Assembly: GCA_934162365.1 (NCBI GenBank)
Contig: CAKPIK010000001.1
Location: forward strand, 363,191 to 427,190
DNA from: an uncultured Clostridia bacterium
Lineage (GTDB): Bacteria; Bacillota; Clostridia; TANB77; CAG-508
Length of the DNA stretch: 64,000 bases
Direction of reading: 5' to 3'
Shown here: piece after piece, positions 52,921 through 62,297 of the stretch
Layout: every line of letters begins with the position of its first letter
How positions within the stretch are numbered: the first letter of the stretch is position 1
The notes under the pieces: generated by a model
Databases searched by the model: none
What the model was told of the DNA's origin: nothing
Seen by the model: the letters and a program-made list of their open reading frames with translations, nothing else
Program-made: the position numbers and the translations under genes

Positions 52921-54522
52921 ATGAACACAAAATATGTATTTATAACAGGTGGAGTAGTATCTGGACTTGGAAAGGGAATAACTGCAGCATCATTAGGAAG
53001 ATTATTAAAAAATAGAGGATATAAAGTAACAATACAAAAATTTGACCCTTATATAAATGTAGATCCAGGAACAATGAGTCCATATGAACATGGAGAAGTT
53101 TTTGTTACAGATGATGGTGCAGAAACTGATTTAGATTTGGGACATTACGAAAGATTTATAGATGAAAGTTTAACTAAGAATTCTAGTGTAACATCTGGGA
53201 GAATTTATCAAAATGTTATAAACAAAGAAAGAAGAGGAGATTATTTAGGAAAAACAGTTCAAGTAATTCCTCATATAACAAATGAAATTAAACAAAACAT
53301 ATATAGTTTCGAAGATGAAGATATAGATGTTGTAATAACAGAACTTGGAGGAACAGTTGGAGACATAGAGAGCTTAGCCTTTTTAGAAGCAATACGCCAA
53401 GTTGGAATAGAAAAAGATGCAGAAGATGTAATTTATATACATGTAACATTACTTCCATATATAACTGGATCAAACGAAATAAAATCAAAACCAACTCAAC
53501 ACTCTGTAAAAGAATTACAATCTTTGGGAATAAAACCAGATATATTAGTATGTAGAAGCGATATTCAAATACCAGAAGAAATAAAAGAAAAACTATCATT
53601 ATTCTGCAATGTAAAAAAAGAAAATGTTATAGCAAACTTAACAGCAGATAATTTATATGCAGTACCACTAATGCTTGAAAACCAAGGACTAGCAAAGCAA
53701 GTGTGTAAACATTTAAAGCTTTCTAATATAGAGCCTCATAATGAAAAATGGGATGAAATGATAGGAAATATCAGAAAAGTTAAAGATGGAGAAGTAACAA
53801 TTGGTATAGTAGGAAAATATGTAAGACTAGAAGATTCATATTTATCAGTAACTGAAAGCTTACATCATGCAGGATTTGCTAATAATGTAAAAGTAAATGT
53901 TGAGTATATAGATTGCGAAACAATTACAAGAGAAAATGCAAAAAGTTTACTTGGAAAATTAGATGGAATAGTAGTTCCAGGTGGATTTGGAAACAGAGGA
54001 ATAGAAGGAAAAATAAATACAGTAGAATATGCAAGAATAAATAATATCCCATTTTTAGGAATATGTTTAGGAATGCAAATGGCAGTAGTGGAATATGCAA
54101 GAAATGTTTTAGGACTTAAAGATGCAAATTCAGAAGAATTTGATGAAAAATGCAAAAATCAAGTAATACATATAATGGATGACCAAAAAACAGTAGACAA
54201 AAAAGGTGGAACAATGAGACTTGGAAAATATCCATGTATATTAAAAAAAGATAGTTTAGCATATAAACTATATGGAACAAAAGAAATATCTGAAAGACAT
54301 AGACATAGATTCGAATATAACAACGACTACAAAGAAAAATTAGAGAATGCGGGACTAATATGCTCAGGAACATCTCCAGATGGAAGACTTGTAGAAATAG
54401 TAGAAATACCTACACATAAATATTTTATAGCAGGACAATTCCATCCAGAATTTAAATCTAGACCAGATAGACCGTCACCACTATTTGTAGGATTAGTTAA
54501 AGCAGCAAAGAAAAGTAATTAG
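52921..54522 (+). CDS. pyrG: CTP synthase
   Basis: 533 residues. The synthetase domain starts MNTKYVFITGGVVSGLGKGI (P-loop) and contains KFDPYINVDPGTMSPYEHGE. The glutaminase domain has the oxyanion strand PGGFGNRG and nucleophile Cys in FLGICLGMQMAVVEYARN, with catalytic His/Glu in QFHPEFKSRP. It converts UTP to CTP using glutamine and ATP. AGGAGG precedes the ATG. Multiple upstream hairpins suggest control by attenuation. Confidence 0.97.
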   Translation: MNTKYVFITGGVVSGLGKGITAASLGRLLKNRGYKVTIQKFDPYINVDPGTMSPYEHGEVFVTDDGAETDLDLGHYERFIDESLTKNSSVTSGRIYQNVINKERRGDYLGKTVQVIPHITNEIKQNIYSFEDEDIDVVITELGGTVGDIESLAFLEAIRQVGIEKDAEDVIYIHVTLLPYITGSNEIKSKPTQHSVKELQSLGIKPDILVCRSDIQIPEEIKEKLSLFCNVKKENVIANLTADNLYAVPLMLENQGLAKQVCKHLKLSNIEPHNEKWDEMIGNIRKVKDGEVTIGIVGKYVRLEDSYLSVTESLHHAGFANNVKVNVEYIDCETITRENAKSLLGKLDGIVVPGGFGNRGIEGKINTVEYARINNIPFLGICLGMQMAVVEYARNVLGLKDANSEEFDEKCKNQVIHIMDDQKTVDKKGGTMRLGKYPCILKKDSLAYKLYGTKEISERHRHRFEYNNDYKEKLENAGLICSGTSPDGRLVEIVEIPTHKYFIAGQFHPEFKSRPDRPSPLFVGLVKAAKKSN

Positions 54523-54533
54523 TAATTTATCGA

Positions 54534-54573
54534 GGGGAACCAAAAAGGGTCAGACCACTTTTGGTTCCCCTTT
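54534..54573 (+). terminator. Terminator of pyrG
   Basis: GGGGAACCAAAA and TTTTGGTTCCCC form a perfect twelve-pair stem, with a short T tail. Confidence 0.85.
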
Positions 54574-54663
54574 GACATATATATTTGTTCTAAACTGATT
54601 TTTGAAAGCATATAATTTAATATATATAAATGTGAAAAGTATGTGAAAAATAAAAAATATATA

Positions 54664-54720
54664 TTGACTTATATTAATAAAAGATATACAATTTTAGCAG
54701 TCAATAAAAAGGACTGCTAA
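54664..54720 (+). promoter_or_regulatory. groESL promoter with variant CIRCE operator
   Basis: TTGACT (54664-54669), 17 nt, TACAAT (54687-54692), followed by TTAGCAGTC-N9-GACTGCTAA (54694-54720). The arms are perfectly complementary, but carry AGTC/GACT where the classic CIRCE has ACTC/GAGT, a compensated change. HrcA control is expected. Confidence 0.9.
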
Positions 54721-54743
54721 AACTATTTTAAGGAGGTAATATT

Positions 54744-55025
54744 ATGATAAAACCATTAGCAGACAGAGTATTAATAAAAATGAAAGAAGGCGAAGAAACA
54801 ACCAAAAGTGGAATAATATTAGCTACAAATGCACAAGAAAAACCACAAATAGCAGAAGTAATTGCAGTTGGACCAGGTGGTAACGTAGATGGAAACAATA
54901 TAGAAATGCATGTAAAAGTTGGAGATAACGTAATAGTAAGTAAGTATGCAGGGACACAAATAAAATATGAAGGAGAAGAATATTTGATTGTTAAACAATC
55001 AGATATATTGGCAATTATAGAATAA
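54744..55025 (+). CDS. groES: Co-chaperonin GroES
   Basis: 93 residues. MIKPLADRVLIKMKEGEETTKSGIIL contains the N-terminal strand and the start of the mobile loop; VGDNVIVSKYAGTQIKYEGEEYLIVKQSDILAI is the typical end (key parts: GDNVIVSKYAGT and DILAI). GroES caps the GroEL ring during folding. AGGAGG precedes the ATG. The operon is controlled by the variant CIRCE upstream. Confidence 0.97.
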   Translation: MIKPLADRVLIKMKEGEETTKSGIILATNAQEKPQIAEVIAVGPGGNVDGNNIEMHVKVGDNVIVSKYAGTQIKYEGEEYLIVKQSDILAIIE

Positions 55026-55036
55026 TCAACTATTCA

Positions 55037-55058
55037 CTGCAATTCATTCTTGAATTGC
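55037..55058 (+). other. Hairpin between groES and groEL
   Basis: TGCAATTCA and TGAATTGCA around a short loop, placed just upstream of the groEL ribosome site AAAGGAGG. There is no T run, so an mRNA processing or translation-tuning role is more likely than termination. Confidence 0.55.
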
Positions 55059-55081
55059 ACTTTTAAAGGAGGTAAATTAAG

Positions 55082-56716
55082 ATGGCAAAAGAAATTAAAT
55101 ATGGCGAGGATGCCAGAAAAAAATTATTAGATGGTGTTAATAAATTGGCAGATACAGTAAAAGTTACATTAGGACCAAAGGGAAGAAATGTTGTACTAGA
55201 TAAAAATTTTGGTGCGCCACTTATCACTAACGATGGTGTTACAATAGCAAAAGAAATTGAATTATCAGATCCATACGAAAATATGGGAGCAAGACTTGTT
55301 AAAGAAGTTTCAATAAAAACTAACGATGTAGCAGGAGATGGAACAACAACTGCAACAGTACTTGCACAAAAAATGATAAAAGAAGGAATAAAAAATGTAG
55401 CAGCTGGTGGAGATCCAATGGCAATAAAACGTGGTATGGATAAAGCCACAGCGGTTGCAACATTAGCATTAAAAGAAGTAAGCTCAAAGGTAAATGGAAA
55501 AGATGATATTGCAAGAGTTGCAACAATATCTGCAAACAATGAAGAAATAGGAAACTTAATTGCAGATGCAATGGAAAAAGTTTCAAATGATGGAGTAATA
55601 ACAATAGAAGAATCTAAAACTTCATCAACAGAAGTTGAAATTGTAGAAGGAATGCAATTCGATAAAGGATATATTTCACCATATATGGTAACAGATGCAG
55701 AAAAAATGGAAGCTGTTTTTGATAATCCATATATTTTAATTACAGATAAAAAAATAACTAATATTCAAGAAATTTTACCATTGTTAGAAAACTTAATGCA
55801 AAACTCAGGAAAGTTAGTAATAATAGCAGATGATATTGAAGGAGAAGTCCTTTCTACATTATTAGTAAATAAACTAAGAGGCGTATTAAATGTTGTAGCT
55901 GTAAAAGCACCAGGATATGGCGATAAAAGAAAAGAAATGCTACAAGATATTGCAATTTTAACAGGTGGTGAAGTAATAACATCTGATTTAGGCTTAGACT
56001 TAAAAGATACAACTCTAGAACAATTAGGTAGAGCAAGACAAGTAAAAGTACAAAAAGAAAACACAATAATTGTTGATGGAATGGGAGATAAATCTAAACT
56101 TGCTGAACGAGTAAAACAAGTAAGAACAGCATTAGATGAAACTTTAAGTGAATACGAAAAAGAGAACTTGCAAGAAAGACTTGCAAAATTAGTAGGCGGT
56201 GTTGCAGTAATTCAAGTTGGTGCAGCTACAGAAATTGAAATGAAAGAAAAGAAACTAAGAATAGAAGACGCATTATCTGCAACAAAGGCAGCAACAGAAG
56301 AAGGAATTGTGGCAGGAGGAGGAACAGCATATATTAATATAATTCCAAAAGTTGAAGGTCTAATGAGAAACTTAAAAGATGATGAGAAACTAGGAGCAAA
56401 AATTATATTAGAAGCTTTAGAAGAACCAATTAAACAAATAGCAAAAAATGCAGGACTAGAGCCAGCAATTATAGTTGATAAAATAAAGCAAAGTGATCCA
56501 GGTTTTGGGTTTGATGCAAAAAACGAGCAATATGTAGATATGAAAAAAGTTGGAATTGTAGACCCAACAAAAGTTACAAGAAGTGCGCTTGAAAACGCAG
56601 AAAGTATTGCATCTATGATACTTACAACAGAAAGTATAGTTACAGATAAAAAAGAAGAAAAATGTGGATGCGGTGCACACGAAGGAATGCCAGCAGGAAT
56701 GGAAGGAATGTATTAA
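55082..56716 (+). CDS. groL: Chaperonin GroEL
   Basis: 544 residues. Motifs include KVTLGPKGRNVVLDK, NDVAGDGTTTATVLAQ (ATP site), GMQFDKGYISPYMVTD and the equatorial AAVEEGIVAGGGTA-like segment. The C-terminus is CGCGAHEGMPAGMEGMY, a Met/Gly-rich tail as usual but with added Cys. GroEL folds proteins in its cavity with GroES and also supports HrcA activity. AAAGGAGG lies nine bases before the ATG. Confidence 0.98.
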   Translation: MAKEIKYGEDARKKLLDGVNKLADTVKVTLGPKGRNVVLDKNFGAPLITNDGVTIAKEIELSDPYENMGARLVKEVSIKTNDVAGDGTTTATVLAQKMIKEGIKNVAAGGDPMAIKRGMDKATAVATLALKEVSSKVNGKDDIARVATISANNEEIGNLIADAMEKVSNDGVITIEESKTSSTEVEIVEGMQFDKGYISPYMVTDAEKMEAVFDNPYILITDKKITNIQEILPLLENLMQNSGKLVIIADDIEGEVLSTLLVNKLRGVLNVVAVKAPGYGDKRKEMLQDIAILTGGEVITSDLGLDLKDTTLEQLGRARQVKVQKENTIIVDGMGDKSKLAERVKQVRTALDETLSEYEKENLQERLAKLVGGVAVIQVGAATEIEMKEKKLRIEDALSATKAATEEGIVAGGGTAYINIIPKVEGLMRNLKDDEKLGAKIILEALEEPIKQIAKNAGLEPAIIVDKIKQSDPGFGFDAKNEQYVDMKKVGIVDPTKVTRSALENAESIASMILTTESIVTDKKEEKCGCGAHEGMPAGMEGMY

Positions 56717-56724
56717 AATAAAGC

Positions 56725-56760
56725 AAAATCCTGACTTAAATAAATAAGTCAGGATTTTTA
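56725..56760 (+). terminator. Terminator of groESL
   Basis: AAAATCCTGACTTA and TAAGTCAGGATTTT form a fourteen-pair stem with T tail. It also lies at the end of the convergent Cys-rich ORF. Confidence 0.88.
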
Positions 56761-56772
56761 TGTGTTTAAATA

Positions 56773-56898
56773 CTAGCAACCGCAACCGTTGTTACCACAT
56801 CCGCAGCAGCAGAAAAGTATTATTATTAATATGATTATCCAGCAGCAATCTCCACCAAAACCGAAACCGCCACATCCGCATCCTCTGTTTTCAGGCAT
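56773..56898 (-). CDS. Tiny Cys/Gly-rich membrane protein, 41 aa (YjcZ-like spore protein?)
   Basis: Minus-strand ATG at 56898 follows a GGGGGG-containing purine-rich ribosome site. The product begins MPENRGCGCGGFGFGGDCCW, then a hydrophobic helix (IIILIIILF, about 21-29), then CCCGCGNNGCGC. The Gly/Cys-rich head and tail around one short helix resemble the very small YjcZ-type or other spore-associated peptides, but I have no family match. It is paired with a second similar ORF just upstream, and both are too short for ordinary gene calling. Cys clusters suggest disulfide cross-linking or metal binding. Confidence 0.65.
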   Translation of the reverse strand: MPENRGCGCGGFGFGGDCCWIIILIIILFCCCGCGNNGCGC

Positions 56899-56950
56899 CT
56901 AAATTCCCCCCTTTCAACTTAAAAATGTACATTTTTCTTGTCTAGGGCAA

Positions 56951-57055
56951 TTAGTTATTACAGCAACATCTATTGCCACATCCGCAACAGAAAAGTAGTA
57001 TGAAAAGTATAATGAACCATAAAAATTCACTATTACAGCCACAACAATTTCCCAT
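56951..57055 (-). CDS. Tiny Cys-rich membrane protein, 34 aa
   Basis: Minus-strand ATG at 57055 with GGGAGG nine bases upstream. The protein starts MGNCCGCNSEFLWFIILFIL, with one hydrophobic helix (about 11-22), followed by FCCGCGNRCCCNN. The same plan as the neighbouring 41-aa ORF (Cys head, helix, FCC-CGCGN tail) makes both a duplicated pair. An upstream CATATACAA on this strand (near 57110) resembles a sporulation sigma-factor -10 site. The function is unknown. Confidence 0.65.
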   Translation of the reverse strand: MGNCCGCNSEFLWFIILFILLFCCGCGNRCCCNN

Positions 57056-57244
57056 ATTAGCAGACCTCCCTATGTGAAATTTCTTAAAATCTTTGTTCTT
57101 TTGTATATGATATATAGTATTCAAAATATATAAAAATGGTTACACAAAACAAATTACAAATTATTTGGAAAATGGGTACACAAATTATTAATTAAATGAT
57201 ATAATTCGACTAGAATAATTTAGATATAAAAAAGGGAGAAAAAT

Positions 57245-59404
57245 ATGGGAAATATAGTTTTATTAGATGACTTAACAATAAATAAAATAGCAGCCGGCGA
57301 AGTTATAGAAAGACCAGCATCTGTAATAAAAGAAATGGTCGAAAACTCAATAGATGCAGGGGCTACAAATATAAATGTAGAAATAAAAAATGGTGGAATA
57401 TCATATATTCGTGTATCTGATAATGGAAAAGGTATACCAAAAGATGATATGGAAATAGCATTTGAAAGACATGCAACAAGTAAAATAAGACAAGCTAGTG
57501 ACCTAGATACCATAAAATCTATGGGATTTAGAGGCGAGGCTTTGGCTAGTATTGCAGCTATTGCAAATGTAGAAATGGTTTCAAAATATAAAGATGAACA
57601 AGTAGGAAATAGAATAGTTATAGAAGCTGGAAAAACATTAGAATTTGAAGAAACTGGATGCCCTGTGGGAACTAGTATAGTTGTAAAAAATCTATTTTTT
57701 AATACACCAGTTAGATATAAATTCTTAAGAAAAGACTTTACAGAAGCTGGATATATAGAAGATGTTATAACAAGGATAGCGTTAGTAAATCCAGATATAG
57801 CAATTAAATTAGTTAATACAGGAAAAACAGTAATTCAAACAAGTGGTAACGGAAATTTACAAGATGTAATATATTCAATTTATGGAAAAGATATTGCAAG
57901 TAGTGTGCTTGACGTAGACTATACATTTGAGGATATTCATATAACAGGTGTAGTTGGCAAACCAGAAATTGCAAGAAGCAACAGAAGTAATCAAATGTTT
58001 TTTGTAAATAAAAGATATATAAAAGATAAAGTTTTAACAGGAGCTACAGAAAAAGCATTTAAAGGTATGATACCAATAGGAAAATATGGATTTGTAGTTT
58101 TAAATATAGAAATGAATCCAGCAAAAGTTGACGTTAACGTACATCCATCAAAATTGGAAGTTAGATTCGCAGAGGAAAATAATATATTTAAATGTGTGTA
58201 TCATGCTATACAAGATACATTATTAAAAGCTGAACTTGTTTCTTCACCAGAAAGAGAAATAGAAGACAATAAAGAGGCTGTTGAAGAGGTAAAGGAAAAT
58301 AATGTATTCAGCAATTTGTTTAATAGAAAAGAAACTGAACCTTTAAAAACAGAAATAAAACCAAATATAATAGAAGAAATGTATAATGCAAAAAATAGTG
58401 CTGAATTAGAAAAAACTCAAGTGGTAAGTACAGAAGAAATAAAGAAAAATTTGAAAAATGAAGAAAGTAATATAAACGAAAATATAAAAACTTTATCTGC
58501 TCAAGAACAAATTAAAAGTGATACAACCTCAATAGGAAATATATTAGTAGACTTAGCAAAGATAAAAGCTAACATACAAGATGAAGCAGATATACCTAAT
58601 CAATTGGATGTGCAAGACAATATTTCTGTAAATAACAAAGTAAATGAATTAGATAATTTAAAAGTTGCAGAAAGCTTTGACACAATGTATGAAAAAACTT
58701 TTGGCAAAATACCAGCATCAACGGAAGAAAAAATTGCACAAGATAAAAAGGAAATTGATGCGTATGAATTGATAAAAGACAATAACGTTTCTGTATTTGA
58801 AGAATTAGAAGAATATAAACAAAAACCAAATTATAAATTTATAGGAATTGCATTTTCAACTTATATAATAATTGAAATAAAAGATGAAATGTACATAATA
58901 GATCAACATGCAGCACATGAAAGAATTATGTATGAAAAAATAAAGAAAAATTATTATTCTAAAGATGAAAAAGAATCTCAACTATTACTATTACCAGACG
59001 TTATAACTTTAACACACAAAGAAATGGATATAGCGAGAGATAATATGGAAATATTTGAAAAGGCTGGATTTGATATTGAAGAATTTGGAGAAAACACAAT
59101 AAAACTTAATGGAGTTCCAACAGTATGTTACGACCTAGATACAAAAGAGCTATTTTTAGAGACACTTGATGAAATAAATACTGTTGCAAGAACTGCAAAA
59201 CAAGAAATAGAAGAAAGATTTATAGAAACAGTCGCATGCAAAGCAGCTGTAAAAGCAAAAATGTCTTTAGACAAACAAGAAGTAGAAAGTTTAATGGACA
59301 AACTATTAGTATTGCCAAATCCATTTACTTGCCCTCATGGAAGACCAACTGCAATTAAGATGGATAAGAAAGATATAGAGAAAAAGTTTGCTCGTAGAAA
59401 ATAA
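57245..59404 (+). CDS. mutL: DNA mismatch repair protein MutL
   Basis: 719 residues. GHKL ATPase motifs: ENSIDAGATNINVE, SDNGKGI and FRGEALASIAAI. A long acidic linker (about 340-535) joins the C-terminal endonuclease domain with DQHAAHERIMYEK, and CPHGRPT near the end. The metal-binding DQHA motif marks it as the nicking MutL type found in bacteria without MutH. The ribosome site is AAGGGAG. It is followed by miaA, as in many bacteria. Confidence 0.96.
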   Translation: MGNIVLLDDLTINKIAAGEVIERPASVIKEMVENSIDAGATNINVEIKNGGISYIRVSDNGKGIPKDDMEIAFERHATSKIRQASDLDTIKSMGFRGEALASIAAIANVEMVSKYKDEQVGNRIVIEAGKTLEFEETGCPVGTSIVVKNLFFNTPVRYKFLRKDFTEAGYIEDVITRIALVNPDIAIKLVNTGKTVIQTSGNGNLQDVIYSIYGKDIASSVLDVDYTFEDIHITGVVGKPEIARSNRSNQMFFVNKRYIKDKVLTGATEKAFKGMIPIGKYGFVVLNIEMNPAKVDVNVHPSKLEVRFAEENNIFKCVYHAIQDTLLKAELVSSPEREIEDNKEAVEEVKENNVFSNLFNRKETEPLKTEIKPNIIEEMYNAKNSAELEKTQVVSTEEIKKNLKNEESNINENIKTLSAQEQIKSDTTSIGNILVDLAKIKANIQDEADIPNQLDVQDNISVNNKVNELDNLKVAESFDTMYEKTFGKIPASTEEKIAQDKKEIDAYELIKDNNVSVFEELEEYKQKPNYKFIGIAFSTYIIIEIKDEMYIIDQHAAHERIMYEKIKKNYYSKDEKESQLLLLPDVITLTHKEMDIARDNMEIFEKAGFDIEEFGENTIKLNGVPTVCYDLDTKELFLETLDEINTVARTAKQEIEERFIETVACKAAVKAKMSLDKQEVESLMDKLLVLPNPFTCPHGRPTAIKMDKKDIEKKFARRK

Positions 59405-59470
59405 AATTAGTAAAAAGCTATGGATTATGTTGTCAAATTTAAATTAGATCAAAATAGTGAGGAAATCTTT

Positions 59471-60397
59471 ATGAAAAAACCAACAGTTATTGTAATTTGT
59501 GGGCCTACGGCGTCTGGAAAAACTGCTTTGTCAATTGAACTTGCTAAAAAAATTAATGGTGAAATTGTCTCAGCAGATTCAATGCAAATCTATAAAGATA
59601 TGGATATAGGTAGTGCCAAAATCACTCCAGAGGAAACAGATGGAATAAAACACTATCTTATTGACTGTGTTTCACCAGATGAAAGATATAGTGTAGCAAA
59701 TTATAAAAAAGATGCTAAAGAAGCTATTGAAGAAATATTAAAAAAAGGTAAGGCACCAATTATTGTTGGTGGAACAGGCTTATATATAGATGCATTAATA
59801 TACGAAATAGAATATAAAGATATTAAAATAAATGAAGACTATAGAAAAAAACTAGAAAAAATTAAGGAAGAAGAAGGCTTAGAAACTTTATATAAAAAAG
59901 CTTTAGAAATAGATCCGGAAGCAATGAAAAAAATTAGTCCAAATGATTATAAAAGAATAACAAGAATTTTAGAAATCTATGAAGCAACTGGAAAAAATAA
60001 AACCCAGCAAGAAGCAGAATCTAGACTTAATGAAATACCTTATGACTATAAAGTTTTTGCAATAGATTACGATAGAGAAAAGCTTTATGAAAGAATTAAT
60101 AAAAGAGTAGATAGAATGTTGGAAAAAGGCTTAATAGACGAAGTGAAGAACTTACTTAAAAAATATAATGAGTTCCCAACTTCTATGCAAGGCTTGGGAT
60201 ATAAAGAAGTAAAACAATACTTAGATGGTGAACTTTCTAAAGATGACATGATAGAAAAAATAAAACAAGAATCTAGAAGATATGCAAAAAGGCAGTTCAC
60301 GTGGTTTAGAAAAAATAAACAAACAATATGGATAAATGGACAAGATGCTTTGGAAGATAATATTAAAATAATTATGGAGGAATCAAATATTGGCTAG
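59471..60397 (+). CDS. miaA: tRNA dimethylallyltransferase MiaA
   Basis: 308 residues from ATG 59471 (GAGGAAA upstream; the earlier ATG 59420 has no ribosome site). P-loop VICGPTASGKTALSIELA, SADSMQIYKDMDIGSAK, HYLIDCVSPDE and GGTGLYIDALIY are all typical. The enzyme adds the dimethylallyl group to A37 of tRNAs that read U-starting codons; MiaB (45.2 kb) then adds the methylthio group. It overlaps the next gene by 8 bp. Confidence 0.96.
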   Translation: MKKPTVIVICGPTASGKTALSIELAKKINGEIVSADSMQIYKDMDIGSAKITPEETDGIKHYLIDCVSPDERYSVANYKKDAKEAIEEILKKGKAPIIVGGTGLYIDALIYEIEYKDIKINEDYRKKLEKIKEEEGLETLYKKALEIDPEAMKKISPNDYKRITRILEIYEATGKNKTQQEAESRLNEIPYDYKVFAIDYDREKLYERINKRVDRMLEKGLIDEVKNLLKKYNEFPTSMQGLGYKEVKQYLDGELSKDDMIEKIKQESRRYAKRQFTWFRKNKQTIWINGQDALEDNIKIIMEESNIG

Positions 60398-61631
60398 AGA
60401 AAAAAAACAAAGAGTAAAATTGAATATTAAATTAGTAGTAGCAATAATTATTGTTTTGGTATTCTTAATATGCTTTGCTTATAATATTATCGCTTTGTTT
60501 TTAAATCCAACAGATACTTTTATGATTGATAATGGAAAAATTTCATCTTCTGAAGAAAGCATTGGATACTTAATAAGAGAAGAAAAAGTTTTTCAAGGTA
60601 ACAACTATAAAAACGGAATATCTCAAATAAAAACAGAAGGACAAAGAGTTGCAAAGGGAGATCCAATATTCAGATATTATACAAATAATGAAGAAAGTAT
60701 AACAAAAAAAATAGCTGAATTAGATTTACAAATACAAGATGCTTTAGATCAAAATAAAACTATATATTCTAGTGATATAGCATCTATTGATAAACAAATC
60801 GAAGAAAAATTGATGAATATATCTGAACTAAATAAGAAAAGTGATATATTAGAAATAAAAAAAGAAATAAGTAATTCTCTTACAAAAAAAGCTAAACTAA
60901 CAGGAGAATCTAGCCCATCGGGTTCATATATAAAAGAATTAGTCGCTAAAAGAAGCAAATACGAAGAACAACTAAATTCAGGCTCTGAATATATTGAAGC
61001 AACTGTAAGTGGACTCGTATCATATAAAATTGATGGACTTGAAGAAACGCTTACACCAAATAGTTTTTCTGACATAACAGAAGAATATTTGTCAAGCTTG
61101 AAAATAAAAACAGGACAGATGGTATCTAGCAGTAACGAAAACGGAAAGATAGTTAATAATTACTATTGCTACATTGCTACTATTTTGAGTTCTGAACAAG
61201 CGCAAAATGCAGAAGTTAATAATAATGTGCAAATTTTATTATCAACAGGAGATGAAGTGACTGCAACAATTGAATACATTGCAGAACAAAAGAGTGGGAA
61301 AAAATTAGTAATATTTAAAATAACTAATTGTGTAGAAAAACTTATAAATTATAGGAAAATTTCTTTTGAAATAATATGGTGGAAGGCTACGGGGTTAAAA
61401 GTACCAAATTCAGCCATTATAGAGAAAAATGGTAAAAAATATATAGTTAGAAAAAGAATAGGATATACAGATAATATTTTAATAAAAGTATTAAAAACAT
61501 CAGGGGATTACAGCATAATAGAAAATTATACAAATTTAGAATTAAAGGAACTTGGATATTCGACAGAAGAAATTAGAAATATGAAAAATATAGCATTATA
61601 TGATGAAATAATAATAAAACCAACACAATAA
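60390..61631 (+). CDS. HlyD-like membrane-fusion protein
   Basis: 413 residues, start likely TTG or ATG near 60390, overlapping miaA. A basic N-terminus is followed by one membrane helix (about 14-34), a first biotinyl-lipoyl-like half (GQRVAKGDPIFRYY), a coiled-coil hairpin (about 95-190), and the second half with EATVSGLVSYKIDG. This is an adaptor-protein layout without a transporter gene next to it. The position just upstream of sepF is common in Clostridia and suggests a role linked to division or the cell envelope; the function is unproven. Confidence 0.8.
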   Translation: MAREKKQRVKLNIKLVVAIIIVLVFLICFAYNIIALFLNPTDTFMIDNGKISSSEESIGYLIREEKVFQGNNYKNGISQIKTEGQRVAKGDPIFRYYTNNEESITKKIAELDLQIQDALDQNKTIYSSDIASIDKQIEEKLMNISELNKKSDILEIKKEISNSLTKKAKLTGESSPSGSYIKELVAKRSKYEEQLNSGSEYIEATVSGLVSYKIDGLEETLTPNSFSDITEEYLSSLKIKTGQMVSSSNENGKIVNNYYCYIATILSSEQAQNAEVNNNVQILLSTGDEVTATIEYIAEQKSGKKLVIFKITNCVEKLINYRKISFEIIWWKATGLKVPNSAIIEKNGKKYIVRKRIGYTDNILIKVLKTSGDYSIIENYTNLELKELGYSTEEIRNMKNIALYDEIIIKPTQ

Positions 61632-61684
61632 TGTTACGACAATATTACAACAATATTAAAAATTAATTACGTTATTTAAAAAAG

Positions 61685-61714
61685 CTTGACATTGAAATGG
61701 AAAAGTAAGATACT
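61685..61714 (+). promoter_or_regulatory. Probable promoter of sepF
   Basis: TTGACA (about 61686-61691) and, after 17 nt, GATACT. It lies 45 nt before the sepF ATG, downstream of the HlyD-like gene. Confidence 0.5.
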
Positions 61715-61758
61715 ATAAATGAATTAAATTACTAATGATTTTTTAGGAGGTTTTGTAA

Positions 61759-62220
61759 ATGGCAGGAGCTATTGTAAATAAGTTTATGGAAATGTTTGGT
61801 ATACCAGAAAATGATGAAGAAAACGAGGAAGAATACATTGACGAAGAAGTTACTGATGAAGAAGCTGGCGAACCAGAAGAAAGAGGATTTTTTAATAGAA
61901 GAAAAGTAGTAAATATGCCAAATACTCAACAAGTTAGAATGGTTATTTCTCAACCAACAACATTTGAACAAGCTGAGGAAATATGCACATACTTAAAAAA
62001 TAGAAAATCTGTAATTGTTAATTTAGAATATGTTAATAAAGATGTTGCTAGAAGAATAGTAGATGTTATGAGTGGAGCAGTGCATGCGCTTGATGGACAC
62101 ATTCAAAAAATATCTAATTCAATATTCTTAATAGCACCTACATACTATGAAATCTCAACTGAAATGGCTAGAGACGAAATTAAAAATAAACTTTCAGTTT
62201 CATGGTTGAAAAATGGATAA
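61759..62220 (+). CDS. sepF: Cell division protein SepF
   Basis: 153 residues. A short amphipathic N-terminal helix (MAGAIVNKFMEMFG) binds the membrane; a very acidic linker follows (about 18-45), then the SepF domain (PTTFEQAEEICTYLKNRKSVIVNLE, MSGAVHALDGHIQKISNSIFLIAP; key parts given). SepF tethers FtsZ to the membrane and arranges the division ring. AGGAGG precedes the ATG. With divIVA 77 nt downstream this is the Gram-positive division cluster, though ylmE/ylmG are missing here. Confidence 0.95.
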   Translation: MAGAIVNKFMEMFGIPENDEENEEEYIDEEVTDEEAGEPEERGFFNRRKVVNMPNTQQVRMVISQPTTFEQAEEICTYLKNRKSVIVNLEYVNKDVARRIVDVMSGAVHALDGHIQKISNSIFLIAPTYYEISTEMARDEIKNKLSVSWLKNG

Positions 62221-62238
62221 TAATTAGATATAATATAT

Positions 62239-62272
62239 AGGGCGGACAAGAAGCTGTCTGTCCTAATTTTTT
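62239..62272 (+). terminator. Terminator between sepF and divIVA
   Basis: AGGGCGGACA and TGTCTGTCCT form a ten-pair stem with two G-T pairs, followed by AATTTTTT. Confidence 0.75.
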
Positions 62273-62297
62273 CAAAATAAGAAAGGAATGAGTTGTT

